Source: Trametopsis cervina
Taxonomy: Eukaryota > Basidiomycota > Agaricomycetes > Polyporales > Irpicaceae
Direction: 5' to 3'
DNA: 64,000 nucleotides
Assembly: GCA_022385755.1 (NCBI GenBank)
Contig: MU278348.1
Coordinates: forward strand, 1,741,470 to 1,805,469
This document shows positions 45,049 through 56,724 of this stretch, piece by piece (position 1 is the first letter of the stretch; each line of letters opens with the position of its first letter). The notes under the pieces were generated by a model, which saw only the letters and a program-made list of their open reading frames with translations, was not told where the DNA came from and searched no databases. The translations under genes were made by a program, and so were the position numbers.

Positions 45049-46362
45049 ATGTCCTACTCCGTCTTCGCTCTGGGCAACCCCTTGCTCGATATTCAGGTCT
45101 ACAATGGCGAAGAGCTGTTGAAGAAGTATGATCTCAAGGCAAACGACGCCATCCTCGCTGAGGAGAAGCACACATCTCTGTGAGTCTGCTAGTTGGTTTC
45201 CATCCTATATATTCCTGATTGTGCTGTTCAGCTACGAGGAACTCGTGAAGAACTACACTCCGACCTACGTTGCTGGTGGTGCCGCGCAGAACGCTGCTCG
45301 TGGAGCTGCCGTGAGTTTATGTTCGTTCCCAGGGGTCACACTGTCGGTGTCTAACGCATGGGAACATTTCCCTCGACACAGTATGTCCTCCCACCCAAGT
45401 CCGTCGTCTACACCGGTGCCGTCGGAAACGACGAGCTTGCTGAACAACTCAAGGCCGCCAACAAGCGCGAGGGATTGGACCAGGTCTACCTCGTGAAGGA
45501 AGGCGAACAGACCGGTGCATGTGGTGTTGTTATTACGGGACACAACCGGTACGCTCGTGCCTCGCTCAAATAGCCTATTGCTTTTCTGACAGACGTGCAG
45601 ATCCCTCGTGACCACCCTTCGTGCGGCTGAGAAGTTCGAAAAGTCCCACCTGTCCTCACCAGAGGTCGCTCCCCTCATTGACGGTGCTAAGCTGTTCTAT
45701 GTTGAGGGCTACTTCCTCACTCATGGCACCGAGTCTGCTCTCGAGCTCAGCAAGAAGGCGTCGGAAGCTAGCAAGGTAAGCATTGACGGTCCCGCACCAG
45801 CAATAAATGCTAATACGAAATTCGCGTAGATCTTCGTCTTGAACCTGTCTGCGCCTTTCATCCCCCAATTCTTCGGTGTTCAGCTCCAACAAATCATCCC
45901 CTACACTGATATCATCATTTGCAACGAAACCGAGGCGGAATCATGGGCGACAGCCACTGGGCTGCCGCACACAGACCTGCCAAGCATTGCTAAGGCACTG
46001 GCTAGCCAACCCAAGGCCAACGCCGCTCGCCCTCGTATCGTCGTTATCACCCATGGCGCCGAGAGCACCACCGTAGTCACCGCCAACGACGTCGAGAACG
46101 CCCAGACCTACCCCGTCCATGCCCTTACTGACTCCGATATAGTCGACACGAACGGTGCTGGAGATGCTTTCGCGGGCGGATTCATCGGTGCATATGTTAG
46201 CGGCAAGTCGCTCGAGGAGAGTGTCGAGGCAGGCCACAAGCTCGGCTCGATGTGCGTCCAGCTGGTGCGTGATCTTTTGGTTGTCTTTACGCTCGCAGTA
46301 TGTCTTACCTCCCGTTGCAGGTTGGACCTCAATACAAGTGGCCCAAGGTCAACATTTTGTAA
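45049..46362 (+). CDS. ADO1: Adenosine kinase (PfkB family)
   Basis: Six exons: 45049-45179, 45232-45310, 45382-45548, 45601-45775, 45830-46264 and 46321-46362, giving 342 aa, the usual length. The reaction is adenosine + ATP to AMP, in purine salvage and the methylation cycle. Marks: SVFALGNPLLDIQV, the YVAGGAAQNAARGAA substrate loop, GAVGNDELAEQL, ICNETEAESWA and the PfkB signature DTNGAGDAFAGGFIGAY with the catalytic Asp. The C-terminus is the conserved VGPQYKWPKVNIL. Only 277 nt separate it from the RNA-repair gene upstream, on the same strand. Confidence 0.97.
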
Positions 46363-46892
46363 CGATCCGATAAGAACTATCGGTAATACCACGCTTTCAA
46401 CAGCAGCATGCTCTCAACAGCAACTTAGGTCACACATTTGCATAACAATTAGACTCAGCTTTCCCCAGCTTGTATCATAGACAATTAATGTAGTGATAGG
46501 CAGTTCTAGCTCCTCTGAAGCCGTTGGATACCTACCGGTAGCATGCACCAGTGCATATTGCCCCGAGTGTCACATAGCGATACTCGACGATGCGACGATA
46601 GTCCATATGTACGTCCGTATTGTCCGCAGGAGCATTGAAACCAATACCAATGTTCGCGACGCTTCCTATGTAAGCAAGGGACCGCGACTGCCAAGGGCCC
46701 AGTGAATTCCAGGAAGACTGACACACGCCGTAGATGAAACTCACGAGTTAAGTTGAGATGAACTCCCTGAGATAATAAATGGAAACAGCAACGCGTCAAG
46801 CCCAAAGAGAAGTGGTCGATTCCTAGCACAACCGTGGTCAGAACGCGCCCTCCATGCGCACCGAAGTTAGCTCGCCTGTGTTAGCATATCGG
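46363..46892. other. Intergenic, convergent 3' ends
   Basis: Between adenosine kinase and the minus-strand zinc-finger gene. No supportable gene, repeat or RNA was seen. The exact left end of the zinc-finger gene is uncertain, so a little of this may be its 3' UTR. Confidence 0.4.
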
Positions 46893-48521
46893 CTAGTAAA
46901 AGCAGATATTAACACACAAGCGCAGAAATGCAAGTAGGCCGTGAAACTGACTGGGCTTAGGTGACCAAGGCGGAGACCCGTCCAGTTGTCCAGAAGGTCG
47001 ACGATACAGTCGTTGAAGGCTCGCGTTGATTTCCAGCATCGACGTCGCAGCGCTAAGTTGGGAGGGCTCGACCATGTCAGAAGTGTCTGCCGTAGATATT
47101 CCCAGAACATTGCCTAGCCCTGATGCTGCATCAGAAGAACCATCGGCCGACGATGCAGTTCGCCGCGCAGCCGCAGTTATGTGAGTGTCACGAGGTTCAT
47201 GGGGAACAAAGGACGATTCGCCCGTTACGACCCCGCCAGATGGCCCTGTGTGTGCCGAGTTGTCCTCTTCGGAGTCAGAATGGCCCCCTTCGTCGTCTTC
47301 CCTCTCGTCCAGATCTGAGTCTTCATTGTCTTCATTGTCTTCCTCGTCGAGCTCCCCGTCTTCATCCGATCCACTGGCCCCATCAAGTGATTCCTCAGGA
47401 GTGTGAGATCTCGTGCCAGAAACATGCGTAGTCTGAGCGTGACTTGACCCTGATTGTGTAGATGGAGCACCGCTAGAACGAACATCATGAGTCATATAGT
47501 CAGCTTAACAAGGAGGACGACGATACCGCTGAGAGACGAATGGTGGTCCGTGTGGGTAGTAATGGGAGGGTTGGTAGTACGGCTGTACAGAGTATAATTG
47601 AGGTGGTGGCGGCGGTACCGGCGAACCTTCCCCGGCCCATGGTGGGGGTGCAGGCCAGCCCGACCATTGTAAACGGGCGGCAGATGTAGGTATGGCGATC
47701 CCATGGGGGTACCCTCCTTCAATAAATATAGGTGGAGGTGGAGGTAGAGGTGACCCATATGCTACAAGATGCAAAGTAATTAGCAGGTTTCAGATACCGA
47801 ATGCTCTAACCCCACTTGGGTGCGCCGCCTGTGATCGATAGTAGCTTGCGCGAGATGAGGTCGCTTGAGGCTTAGGAGAAACGTTCTTCGGTTTGGTCTT
47901 GGGTTTCGCTTCGGCTTCATCATCCTTCATCGGTGTGCTTTCGCGGCTCAGTGAAGACATTGAAGCATCAGTATCTTCACTTTCGTCTTCGGACGTCTTC
48001 CCACTGGTCGAGGATTCAACGATAACTCCGTTGTGCCTTAACGCAGCATTAAGTTTCCAAGCAGGGGACAGCGGTGTCGCATTCGCGCTCACCTGGATTT
48101 CTGATGTCTCCGTAGGGCATCGGTCTAACAGAATATCCAGCTGCGGCGCACATTTCTGAAGCTGAGAGACTTGACGTACTCTTGTAAACGTGGCATCGCA
48201 CTGCGGGCAAGCGCTATGAACACTTCATTAGGTTTGCGGGGTGCTCAAGCTGGTATGTAAGGTAGTACTCACTATCCTGGCTGAGAGTGCCCTTTAGTGG
48301 TCCTCTGATGCCTCTTAAGGTCTGCTTCTCGAGCAAAGACCTTATTACAGTCATTGATTTTACACGCCCATAAGCCTGTCTTGGAATGAGGCTTCTTTTT
48401 GTGGCCGGATTCCTTCTTCTCCTCGGGCTGTGTGCAACGAGGACGGTCAGCCACAATTGTGGCGGTGGCTGAAAATGCCAGCCACTGTACTCACCGGGGG
48501 CTTTACGTGTGCGCGTACCAT
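46893..48521 (-). CDS. C2H2 zinc-finger protein with Pro-rich centre and acidic tail
   Basis: Model with five exons: 48495-48521 (27 nt), 48273-48427, 47798-48213, 47527-47761 and 46893-47472, giving 470 aa. The finger is GLWACKINDCNKVFAREADLKRHQRTTKGH (about residues 26-55), a clean C2H2. It is followed by half of a second finger (YACPQCDATFTR) whose His side is missing. An 87-nt in-frame intron after TFTR is possible. A Ser/Thr/Lys-rich part follows, then a Pro/Tyr-rich segment (PLPPPPPIF) and an Asp/Glu/Ser tail. The third intron is just 36 nt but has a good branch point (GCTAAT). The C-terminal 40 residues could be altered by a further splice near 47000. It is probably a DNA-binding regulator. 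Confidence 0.75.
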
Positions 48522-48903
48522 AGCGTCTTGAGGCGATATATAAATGCGGTAATTATGACTAGTCGCGACTATGCCCTTTGAAGCAGGGTTGGAGGGTCAG
48601 TATTCCTGTATTTACCTATGAAAACCTGGGGCCACAACGCATTGATGGTACCGCTGTGGCAGCGCTTGACCACCGCTTATTTGGTTCATGTTGAGCGGCG
48701 ACAGTAGCGGAATATATATCTGAGATAGGCACGCGCTCGGCCGAGCTTGTAATTCAAAGCCAGCCAGTCTCAGACACGGAGTCCTCAATTTCACTTCGGA
48801 CTAAGCTTTCAGTTAAGCTTGTGTCAGTGAACTAAATACAGATAGAACAGATGATTGACAGGCGTGTCTGTGTATATAACTCGGAATACAAAATATAGTC
48901 TAC
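48522..48903. other. Intergenic: zinc-finger promoter and P450 3' flank
   Basis: 382 nt between two minus-strand genes. It contains a TATA-like GATATATAA about 15 nt upstream of the zinc-finger ATG (near 48535). No other gene or RNA recognised. Confidence 0.4.
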
Positions 48904-50955
48904 CTAGGTCTGACGTTTCCGGAATAGAACCGTCGCAGAGGGATTGGGGATAATCACCGAACCGCGATATACAGGCGGTGGGACAACGCCTTCATTCTCA
49001 AACTTCAGGTCGTAGTTCAAGAGGATGAATACGATAAAATCCTTCATCTCATTGATGGCGAAGAACCGTCCCGGACTGGCGCGATAGGTCAGGTTCACGT
49101 GTAATGAATAAACTGCTACGAGCCACCCACCAGGCACTTTTCCCGTGTCCGAAGGAATAGAAGTCTGACGTTGTTGTTACATACTGCAACGTCGTCGCCT
49201 GAGCAACAGAGGGATCGTCCTCTTGAAGCTTAACGAAGCGCAGTGGATCGAAGACTCTGGGGTTCTCATAGTTCTCGGGATCCATGTGTGTCGGCAGGAC
49301 AGGCGTCACAACTATGTTACCCGCAGGGATGAATGTTCCATCGGAGAGAGTGTAGTCTTTGTAGAACATCCGGCTGACGCTTACTGCCTCTTCGTGAGTA
49401 AATATGCATGTGTCTGAGCAGGACTGACTAACCGATGTTTGCGCCGTTATATCGCGCCGTTTCTCTCATAAAGCTGTCAAGTTTTCGCAGCTTGGCCAAA
49501 GACGCCTTGGTAAAGCCTTCGGACTGTATGACTGGCTCAATTTCTTCACGTAGCATTCGCACATACTTTGGTTCGGCCGCCAGGTGGTACAGCAGATGTG
49601 TGAGCGACTATACCCTCCAAGTTAGTTTTTGTAGCTGATAGAAATCTACGAACATACCGTTCCGGTGGTAAAGATCGAGGCAAAGTTCAAGAGCAGAACT
49701 AGTCGTACAATCTGTGGCACTTGATACCCTCTTGGCCTTGCCATTTCAATTACCCATTGCAGCATATCCGCCTGGAAGTGAATGTCACTGCTGCCCCGAG
49801 ACAATGCGGAGGTATTGAATCCCACTCACAGGCCGATCAGAATCTTCCGTATCGGGTTTATCAAAAAGTGCAAGGCGTTCCTCGATGAGGGAACCCATTA
49901 TCTTGGTTCCTCGCTTGGCACGATCCGAGATATTGGTGATAAACTTCGCTGCAAGCCTGATAGACGGGTCAATCGTCAATGTATGACAAGTTCGTCAAAC
50001 ACAACATACGGTTTCAGAACTGGTGGGAAAATGGACAGGAAGAATCTGGCGACGCCGACATCTCGAGTAAAGTTGACGACAAGGTCCAGATATTCGGGGT
50101 CATTGCCTGCGAGAAGGCCGAGTTGAGTATGTAGTCATTTAGCATACTTGAATTACTCACACAGGGTTGGGCCGACCAGAAGGCGGCCGGTTATTCGTGC
50201 GATAGCTTTCTGAGTCAGTAGGAACGCATTGACGGGGACCCATTCTACGGAAATATCAGTAGTGGACACAAGGATCGTACGCCAGACTCAGATCCTCACC
50301 GTCAGCTTCAATAGGAATAAGATCCTCGATCGCCATGGCAGTCTCAGCATGCAGTATCTCGTGTAGGCCACCAATGTTCCTCGTCAGCTGCCCTTTCAGC
50401 ATAGCAACGTGGAAAGGATCACGATGCACTTCTTCTCCAAAGATGTACCTCGTGCCGACCAGCTGTGCATAGAGATCAGTCGCCCAAACGCACGAAACGA
50501 CGCCTTGCCACTTACTTCTCCAGAAGCATATGTAAACGATGCGATATCTGAAGGCAATGTTGCTACCTCCTCCACCAGTTTGTGGCCAGATACAACGACA
50601 AGCCAGCGATCTGGCATGGCCATCTTGAACGTTGCACCCTTATACTATGCAGGACGAATGGAACGATAAGTACATTGCCGAATGCACAACAAATGAAGAT
50701 GCTTGCTTACCTTGTCATATCCCTCTTGCAGGACCTCCTTCGCATGATGCAGCCAGCGGAAGCTTTTGATATAAGAAAGGACAGGGATCGAAGAACCCCC
50801 GACCGTTGGGATGGATCGGAGCTGTAGAGAAGCTGAGATATTGTAGAACCAGAGACATCATGGGCACGTACACTGTGTTTACTGAACTGGCTGTGGATAA
50901 GCAACACGACTGGAATGCCGAGTAAGAGCAGTTTTACTACGGATGCGACGTCCAT
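48904..50955 (-). CDS. Cytochrome P450 monooxygenase
   Basis: Eleven exons: 50872-50955, 50711-50821, 50516-50644, 50300-50462, 50161-50244, 50010-50106, 49830-49956, 49658-49771, 49433-49607, 49131-49389 and 48904-49075, giving 504 aa. The N-terminal membrane anchor is VVKLLLLGIPVVLLI. Then come IPTVGGSSIPVLSYI, the oxygen-activation helix (LVLLLNFASIFTTGTSLTHLLY), the K-helix ExxR (SFMRETARYNG), the meander PENYENPRVFDPLRF and the haem ligand loop FGHGKSACPGRFFA with the Cys intact. All frames join without a stop, so the gene looks functional. The style, including the PTVGG start and RETARYNG, is that of basidiomycete xenobiotic or secondary-metabolite P450s; substrate unknown. Introns are 43-66 nt. 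Confidence 0.95.
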
Positions 50956-51719
50956 CGTGCTTGGCCAGTGCAACCTGTGTTAGAGAAAGCTACCGCCATT
51001 CGTAGCATGCATCACCACCTATATAGGGTTCTTTAACGCTAGAATAGACCTTCTAACCTTATTCATAACTCTGCTCGTCATTGGGTGTTATCCACGGTGT
51101 ATCAAAACACTCGTGTGCTACTGAATGGCTGTTGTCAGCACGAGGTTATGGAAGTGTTATGGAAGTTAGACGTACGTACCAATGCTGACGGTCCCACCGC
51201 GGCAATGAATAGTATTTGCCAGTACCCCCGTAAGCGCTGCGGGATTTCGGGAGACGCTTGTTCTCGTTTGACGAGCAATGCAGCTATGTGGGCTACATTT
51301 TGTTGTGCCGAACGACCTTGATCATGTAAGGGTTAACACACATACATGCTTGAACAGCACATAATCCATTGTTCTTGTGCCGGACGCACCTTGATCATGT
51401 AAGAGTAAACACACAAGCAATCATATGTATCTCGTAGGCGATGCATAAAAAATATGTCCGACGACAGCGAAGACGATCTGCGCACGAACTATCCGGTGGG
51501 CGGGCTAATTATACTGAGGGTATAGATAAGAGTCTGATGAACAGTGCAAGAGTGTGTATGCGGTGGATTGATACGACATGCGCAGATAGCAAATATTGAT
51601 CAAAGAAAGATCCATGAAGGGGGAAAGCGGGCAGGAACGTATGAATGAGCGAGATCATAATAATAATAAAAGTCGTGCGGTGGACGGCGCAGGCACGTCC
51701 GCGAGGAATCCATGTATCT
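50956..51719. other. Intergenic with imperfect direct repeat
   Basis: It contains the P450 promoter and the 3' flank of the next minus-strand gene, and the direct repeat annotated separately. No gene was recognised. Confidence 0.45.
51304..51416. repeat. Imperfect direct repeat, two 41-nt copies 72 nt apart
   Basis: 51304-51344 and 51376-51416 share TGTGCCG(A/G)ACG then ACCTTGATCATGTAAG and a TAACACACA-like end, with only a few differences. The 16-nt ACCTTGATCATGTAAG core is identical. It includes the palindrome TGATCA. It could be a regulatory element or the remnant of a small tandem duplication. Confidence 0.75.
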
Positions 51720-54700
51720 CTATGACCCGCGACCGCCAGCTCCATCTACTCGCCAGCTCGACGGGGGCGGCGGCCTTGAACGGGAATGTTGAGGAGGGAG
51801 GGGCGCATCAGACGGGGCTGTCTTCGTACGCGGTCTGATAGCGGGCCTACGTGGGGCCTCCGATGCCGCAGAGCTGATCCCAGCGAGCTGGTTATACGAG
51901 CTCGACCGCTGGTTCTGTCCGAGGCCCATCGCAGGTACCCGGCTATTTCTCGACGGTCCGCCGTACTCGCTCTTCGATCCCCAGCCCATGCCGAGCTCGC
52001 TACCCGCTGTGCTCCCAGCATACATCGACTGCGCCGAATTCGCGAACATGGGGTAGTTCATCCCGTATCCACCAGGCATCATGCCACCCATCCCCATCCC
52101 CATGGGCATCCCCATTCCCATAGGCGATCCCATAGGCATGCCCATCATGCCCATGCCGTTCATGCCGTTCATACCACCCATGCTCATAGGAGAAGTGAAG
52201 GCACTGGTGCTGGAACCGCGTTCCCATTCGTCGTTCGCAGCGGCCATCGCCTGTTGCGCGACCGCCATCTGGTACGCCTGCTTCGCGACCATCATCGCAT
52301 GTTGGTGAGCGGCCAGCATCCTAGGGTCCGACGGGGGTGGCATAAAGTGTTGAGGGTTCATCATGGGCATAGAAGGTGATGGAGCCCAGGCCATGGGTGA
52401 AGGAGGCGTAAAGCTCAGCATCGGGTTCGCCACGCTGAGACGAGAGCCCATCGCGTTGAGAGGCATGTCCTCGTCGTCGTCGAGGTTGATGGCAAGCTTG
52501 CCATTGACAATGTTGCCGAGCTTCGAAAAACGTAAGTACAGCAACCAACTTCCTGAATTACCAGAGTGTCTTACCTCAATAGCAGCCTTCGCCTCACTTC
52601 GACGCCTCTCCCTCCTTCGCTGCTCATCCGTCTCGCTTGTCTTCTGCGAAGGAAGACCCTCCTCATTATCCTCAAATGACACACTCGGTCTGTTCTTGTG
52701 ACCCTTCTGGAAGCCTCCAACAGCACGAGCCGCACTGCGCGAGTCGCTAGCCCCATAATCACTCCCATCGGCCGGTGTCAACGGCGTCCTTCCACTGCTC
52801 GAGTCCCCTGTAGAACTAGCGGGGCTATACCCGCGGGGAGCCATCGCAAACGGCTTCTGCGGCGGCACACTCGCCTGCGACGAAGTCGGGCTGCTGCTCG
52901 CAGCTGAGCTCTCGAATGGTTGTCGAGGCCGTTGCGGGAATCGATGAGCAGATGACTGGGCCTGAGACTGTTGATGGGCAGTAGAAGGCTGAGAGGACGC
53001 AGACGACGAGGACGAAGGCGGAGGGCGGGTGTTTTTGGCTGGCTCGGAGGGAGTGACGTCCATGCGGGGCAGTAGTGTCGAAGACCGTTGACGCGGTCTT
53101 GCATAAGACTGAACAGACCTCTTCGGCTCGCTCGGTATCGCCGCTGGGGAAGCTAGGAGCCCAGTTCCAGTGAAGCCAGCCATCGACGGGCTTGTCGCGT
53201 CCGCTACAAGAGTAGACGAACGTTTACGAGCGCCCATGGGAGGCCGAGCAACGGCTGTCGATGACACTCCGGCAGATGGAGCTACCGTAGCACCCGACGA
53301 CGACGAAGCCGACGTGATAGTCGTTTGTGGCGAGACCGACGCCCCAGGTTCACCAGAAGTAGAAGAGAAGCCATTCGGCCTACCCGAATCAAAGGGTGAG
53401 GTCGGAGAAGTAGGACTCGACGATACACTGCTCGAAGAGCCCACGATGCGTACAGTAGCCTGCGACAGCCGCGTAGCGTTCATAGACAACTGCGACGCAG
53501 GACGAGAAGTCACGCTAAACGCAGGCGGCGGGGACCGTTCGCGTATCGTGGTCGGCACGATGGGAGTGGGATCTGTCAGATCGAAAGCGGCGGCTGCGTT
53601 GGGGGAGGAGAGGGAGCGGCGGTTGGCTTTGGGTTGTGGTCGTGTCGGCGGGGGCAAGGATGGTGAAGAAGATGAAGAGGTGACATTTTCGAGCGAATCG
53701 AGCGGTGCGGTCTGACTGCGAGTAGGTTGGGGCAAGCGTCCGCGCTCGCCCGCGTCTGACAAGAGCGGTCGTGAATCCAATGACCGGCGTTCGAGCGGCG
53801 GAGCGCCTGCCAGGTTCTCGGTAGACTTCGCGCCAGCCGTCTGTGCAACCCTAGCCAGGCGATCGCTCAGACTAGGTTTCTCAGAGTGCGTCGGCCGGCT
53901 AGCACCATTAGGCCTCTCATTGACAGCTGGAGAAGCGGAGCGATCCTTGTCAGGTACAGGGGGTCTCTGGAATGCCGAAGGTGAAGGTTCATCTGTGAAG
54001 GCACGTATGGGTTTAGGGGGTGTCTGCATGCGGGAAATGTCAATCAGGGGTTTCGGTGGCATGCGCAGCCGTGAGCTTGATGCGTTAGACGCAGAGCTTC
54101 CCGGGCGAGGAGGCCGGACTAGCGATGCTAGGGGTGCATCGTCAGAATCGTCAGACGAATCAGAGCTCGACTCCGTGTCGTTATTCCTGCTATCCCGAGT
54201 TGGCGCTTTGATGTTCGTGAAAGCTGGGTATGCTGACGTGAGGAGTGGCGGCAGTGAAGGTGTAATAGTACGTACAGTTGGGCGACATTGCGGCCTTGGG
54301 AGCAGGAAGCGGGGAACCGCGCTCGGACGGAGAATTGACCTGACAGCGATACATCATATTAAACATCCACATAAGCACGAATTCCAGAGAACTACTTACC
54401 TTGGGAAGCGGCAATGTCCTCTCACTACTCGCGCCAATCCGCTCGTGTCCCGAAACGGACTTGGAAGGGGGCCGAGACGTGACAGGAGACACACGGCGAT
54501 GGCCATGCTCACTAGTCGCCTTGCCCCCCGCACGGATCGTCCGTTTGCGCTTGGGGCGCATCGTCTCTGAGCCCTCAGACTCCTCAGACTCCGAATCGCT
54601 CGCCTCAGACTCATCACTCGAGGTGTCCGCAGAGAGAGCCAACGTCGAGCCGCGTTGTGGCACAGGGACAGGCGAGCGGCTAAAGGACGCAGCGGAGGTA

Positions 54701-55548
54701 CGGAAGCTGGCGTTCTGCAGGGAATCTGTCCGGGAAGGAGGCCGCAGCAGGACCGGCGATGGGTTGGTCGCATCAAGGTTCACTGTGCTCTTCCGAGCTG
54801 CTGCCTCGCGGAATGCAGCGACGGATATGCGTTGCGACGAGTCAGACGCAAAGCTGTCCCCCCTGGGACGCGGTCGCGCAGGCGGCACGAGCATCATGTC
54901 GGGCGAGACCGAGAGCGTCGCGGACGCAGGGGAGTCCGAGCCCGCCGGGCCTATATGGCGGAATGATTTGAGGTTGAATGAGTCTGAGCTGACGTCCACG
55001 TTGAGCTTGGGTGGCTGGCCTGATGGTTTGGACTTCTTGCGTTCTCGGTGTGCCCACGAGAACAGACCCTTCTTCGGCGTAGGGGAATTGTCGGGGTTGG
55101 AGGGATGCGGCGGACGTCCGTCGTGCGAGTGACGGGGTGGTTGGGCGGTGGGTAGGGACCTTGTTGAAAGCGCGCTCTGCGGGTCGCTGTATGCTGAGAA
55201 CAGCGCTCCCTTGGACGGCGGACGAAGGGAATCAAGACTCGCCTCGGAGCGTGACCCGGTGGCAAAAGACATCTGTGGTGGTCGCAGGAGGTCGTTCTCC
55301 TTCACCTCGGCTGCTGGGGTTGATCGTTTGCGGTTGAAGCCAAGATGATACTTGCTCGTCGAGGCCTCCGACTGCGGGTAGCGATAGACATGGCCGGGTT
55401 GCGAGGACGCATCAGGGAGGTCTGGCATGACATACTCGGAAGCATCTGCCTCTGAGGACCCATCTGCGACCGATGCGTTCGACCTGGTCGTCGCTGAGCT
55501 TGAGGACTTGTTCTTGTCTTTCTTTGAGAAGAGACCGAGGAGGGCCAT
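51720..55548 (-). CDS. Large disordered Ser/Pro-rich protein with Met/Gly tract, 1220 aa
   Basis: Four exons: 54400-55548, 54276-54339, 52575-54223 and 51720-52520. The protein begins MALLGLFSKKDKNKSSSS, a short amphipathic and basic start that may touch membranes, and is mainly disordered. Ser, Pro and Arg-Ser patches recur, with an acidic stretch (SDESEASDSESEESEGSE, about residues 320-340) and a basic KRKRTIRAGGK patch. One short ordered segment (LGNIVNGKLAINLDDDEDMPLN) follows a helix (RRRERRRSEAKAAIELGN). A C-terminal His/Ala/Gln helix (AAHQHAMMVAKQAYQMAVAQQAMAAAND) comes next, then a Met/Gly tract. No catalytic domain is seen. The intron at 52521-52574 is in frame, so it could be retained. 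Likely a scaffold or signalling adaptor with many phosphosites; family not recognised. Confidence 0.8.
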
Positions 55549-56244
55549 AGTGGTCGGTGGGAGACCTGCGATAGAGGCAACGAGGAAGTGAAGAGCGTGT
55601 TCTCAGGCGTCTGGGGTTCGCGAACTCTTCAGTCGTATGGCCAAACAGGAACCCAGCCCGGCGTCCTCCACAGGCCCGGCACACTGTATTGACGACAGCT
55701 CCACGTGGCTGGTGGGACAAGTGGAAAGCAACGTGCACCACAGGCCCTGGCAAATATCAAGAGAGGGTGGGGAGATTAGACAAATGTAAGAAAAAAGACA
55801 CAGCAGAGACAGAGATGTGAGTATGGCAAGGACCAGCAGGTCGCCGTCAGGCAGAACAGGCAATCCCGACATTCTTTCCTCTGAGGCAATGCTTAGTCAG
55901 CAGCGTAATGCCGATCAGTTGCAGGGACAAGCGCCCTCAATTGCTCAGCGTCGCGTCAACTCGCGCCTCTTGCAACATGCATCTCATGAATAACTCGGTA
56001 AAATATGATCGTGAACGTGTGCTCCTGGACGACGGGTTCCAATGCAAGCGAAGAAGTATGTGCAGTGAAATTCTGTCACTAATCACTCTGCACAAGCAGC
56101 CTGTGGCCCGCAGATCATGAACTAGGCGTATTACTGATTTTCGATAATCATAGTACAAGTGTTTACTAATGCTCGTGGCTGAGGTCGAGGGGTCGAATGC
56201 AAGATACCGTGGCGGGGAAGAGCGGAGTCTCTGGCAGATCGAGC
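55549..56244. other. Intergenic: promoter/leader of the 1220-aa gene and thioredoxin 3' flank
   Basis: 696 nt. Open frames here have no splice partner or protein pattern. Nothing else recognised. Confidence 0.4.
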
Positions 56245-56724
56245 TCACGCGTTCTTGACGATCAGGGCCTGGAGAGGACAAAGTGTAAGTTGAAGGAAGC
56301 ACAGCAGATAGCGTTGGGACTTACGTTGAGTGCGCTGGGGTTCGCGCCAACAACTTCACCGATCTTCTGGCCATTCTTGAACGCCATGAAGGTGGGCATC
56401 TGCATAAGATGAAAAATCAGGACAGCTTTTTTCGCGAGATCGGATGCTCAAGCTTACCGCACGGACGCCAACTTCCTCGCTGATGTCGCCAGCGTTGTCT
56501 ACGTCGACCTTGTAGAATCCGACAGAGCTGAACTGCTCCGAGAACTTCTCGAAGATCGGGCTGATGACCTTGCAAGGACCGCACCAGGTCGCCCAGAAGT
56601 CGAAAATGACGACTTGGTCCTTGCCAACCTAGAATCGGATGTGAGCCCAATATCTGCAGAACTGAGTGGTCATACGTACAATATCACGGAACTGAGCGAG
56701 GTCGGAGATGGGGGTGACGGTCAT
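56245..56724 (-). CDS. Thioredoxin
   Basis: Four exons: 56680-56724, 56458-56628, 56325-56399 and 56245-56268 (24 nt), giving 104 aa. Small disulfide reductase, cytosolic type, without a targeting peptide. The active site is ATWCGPCK at about residues 28-35. Conserved elements are VIFDFWATWCGPCK, YKVDVDNAGDISEEVGVRAMPTF (cis-Pro of the MPTF turn) and the last helix with ALIVKNA at the end. The last exon is tiny, and an acceptor a few bases later would break the normal C-terminus. Confidence 0.97.

Noticed and set aside
53170..53715. Plus-strand open frame of 181 codons
   Set aside because: Antisense to the Ser/Pro-rich coding region of the 1220-aa protein; no domain and no splice partners.
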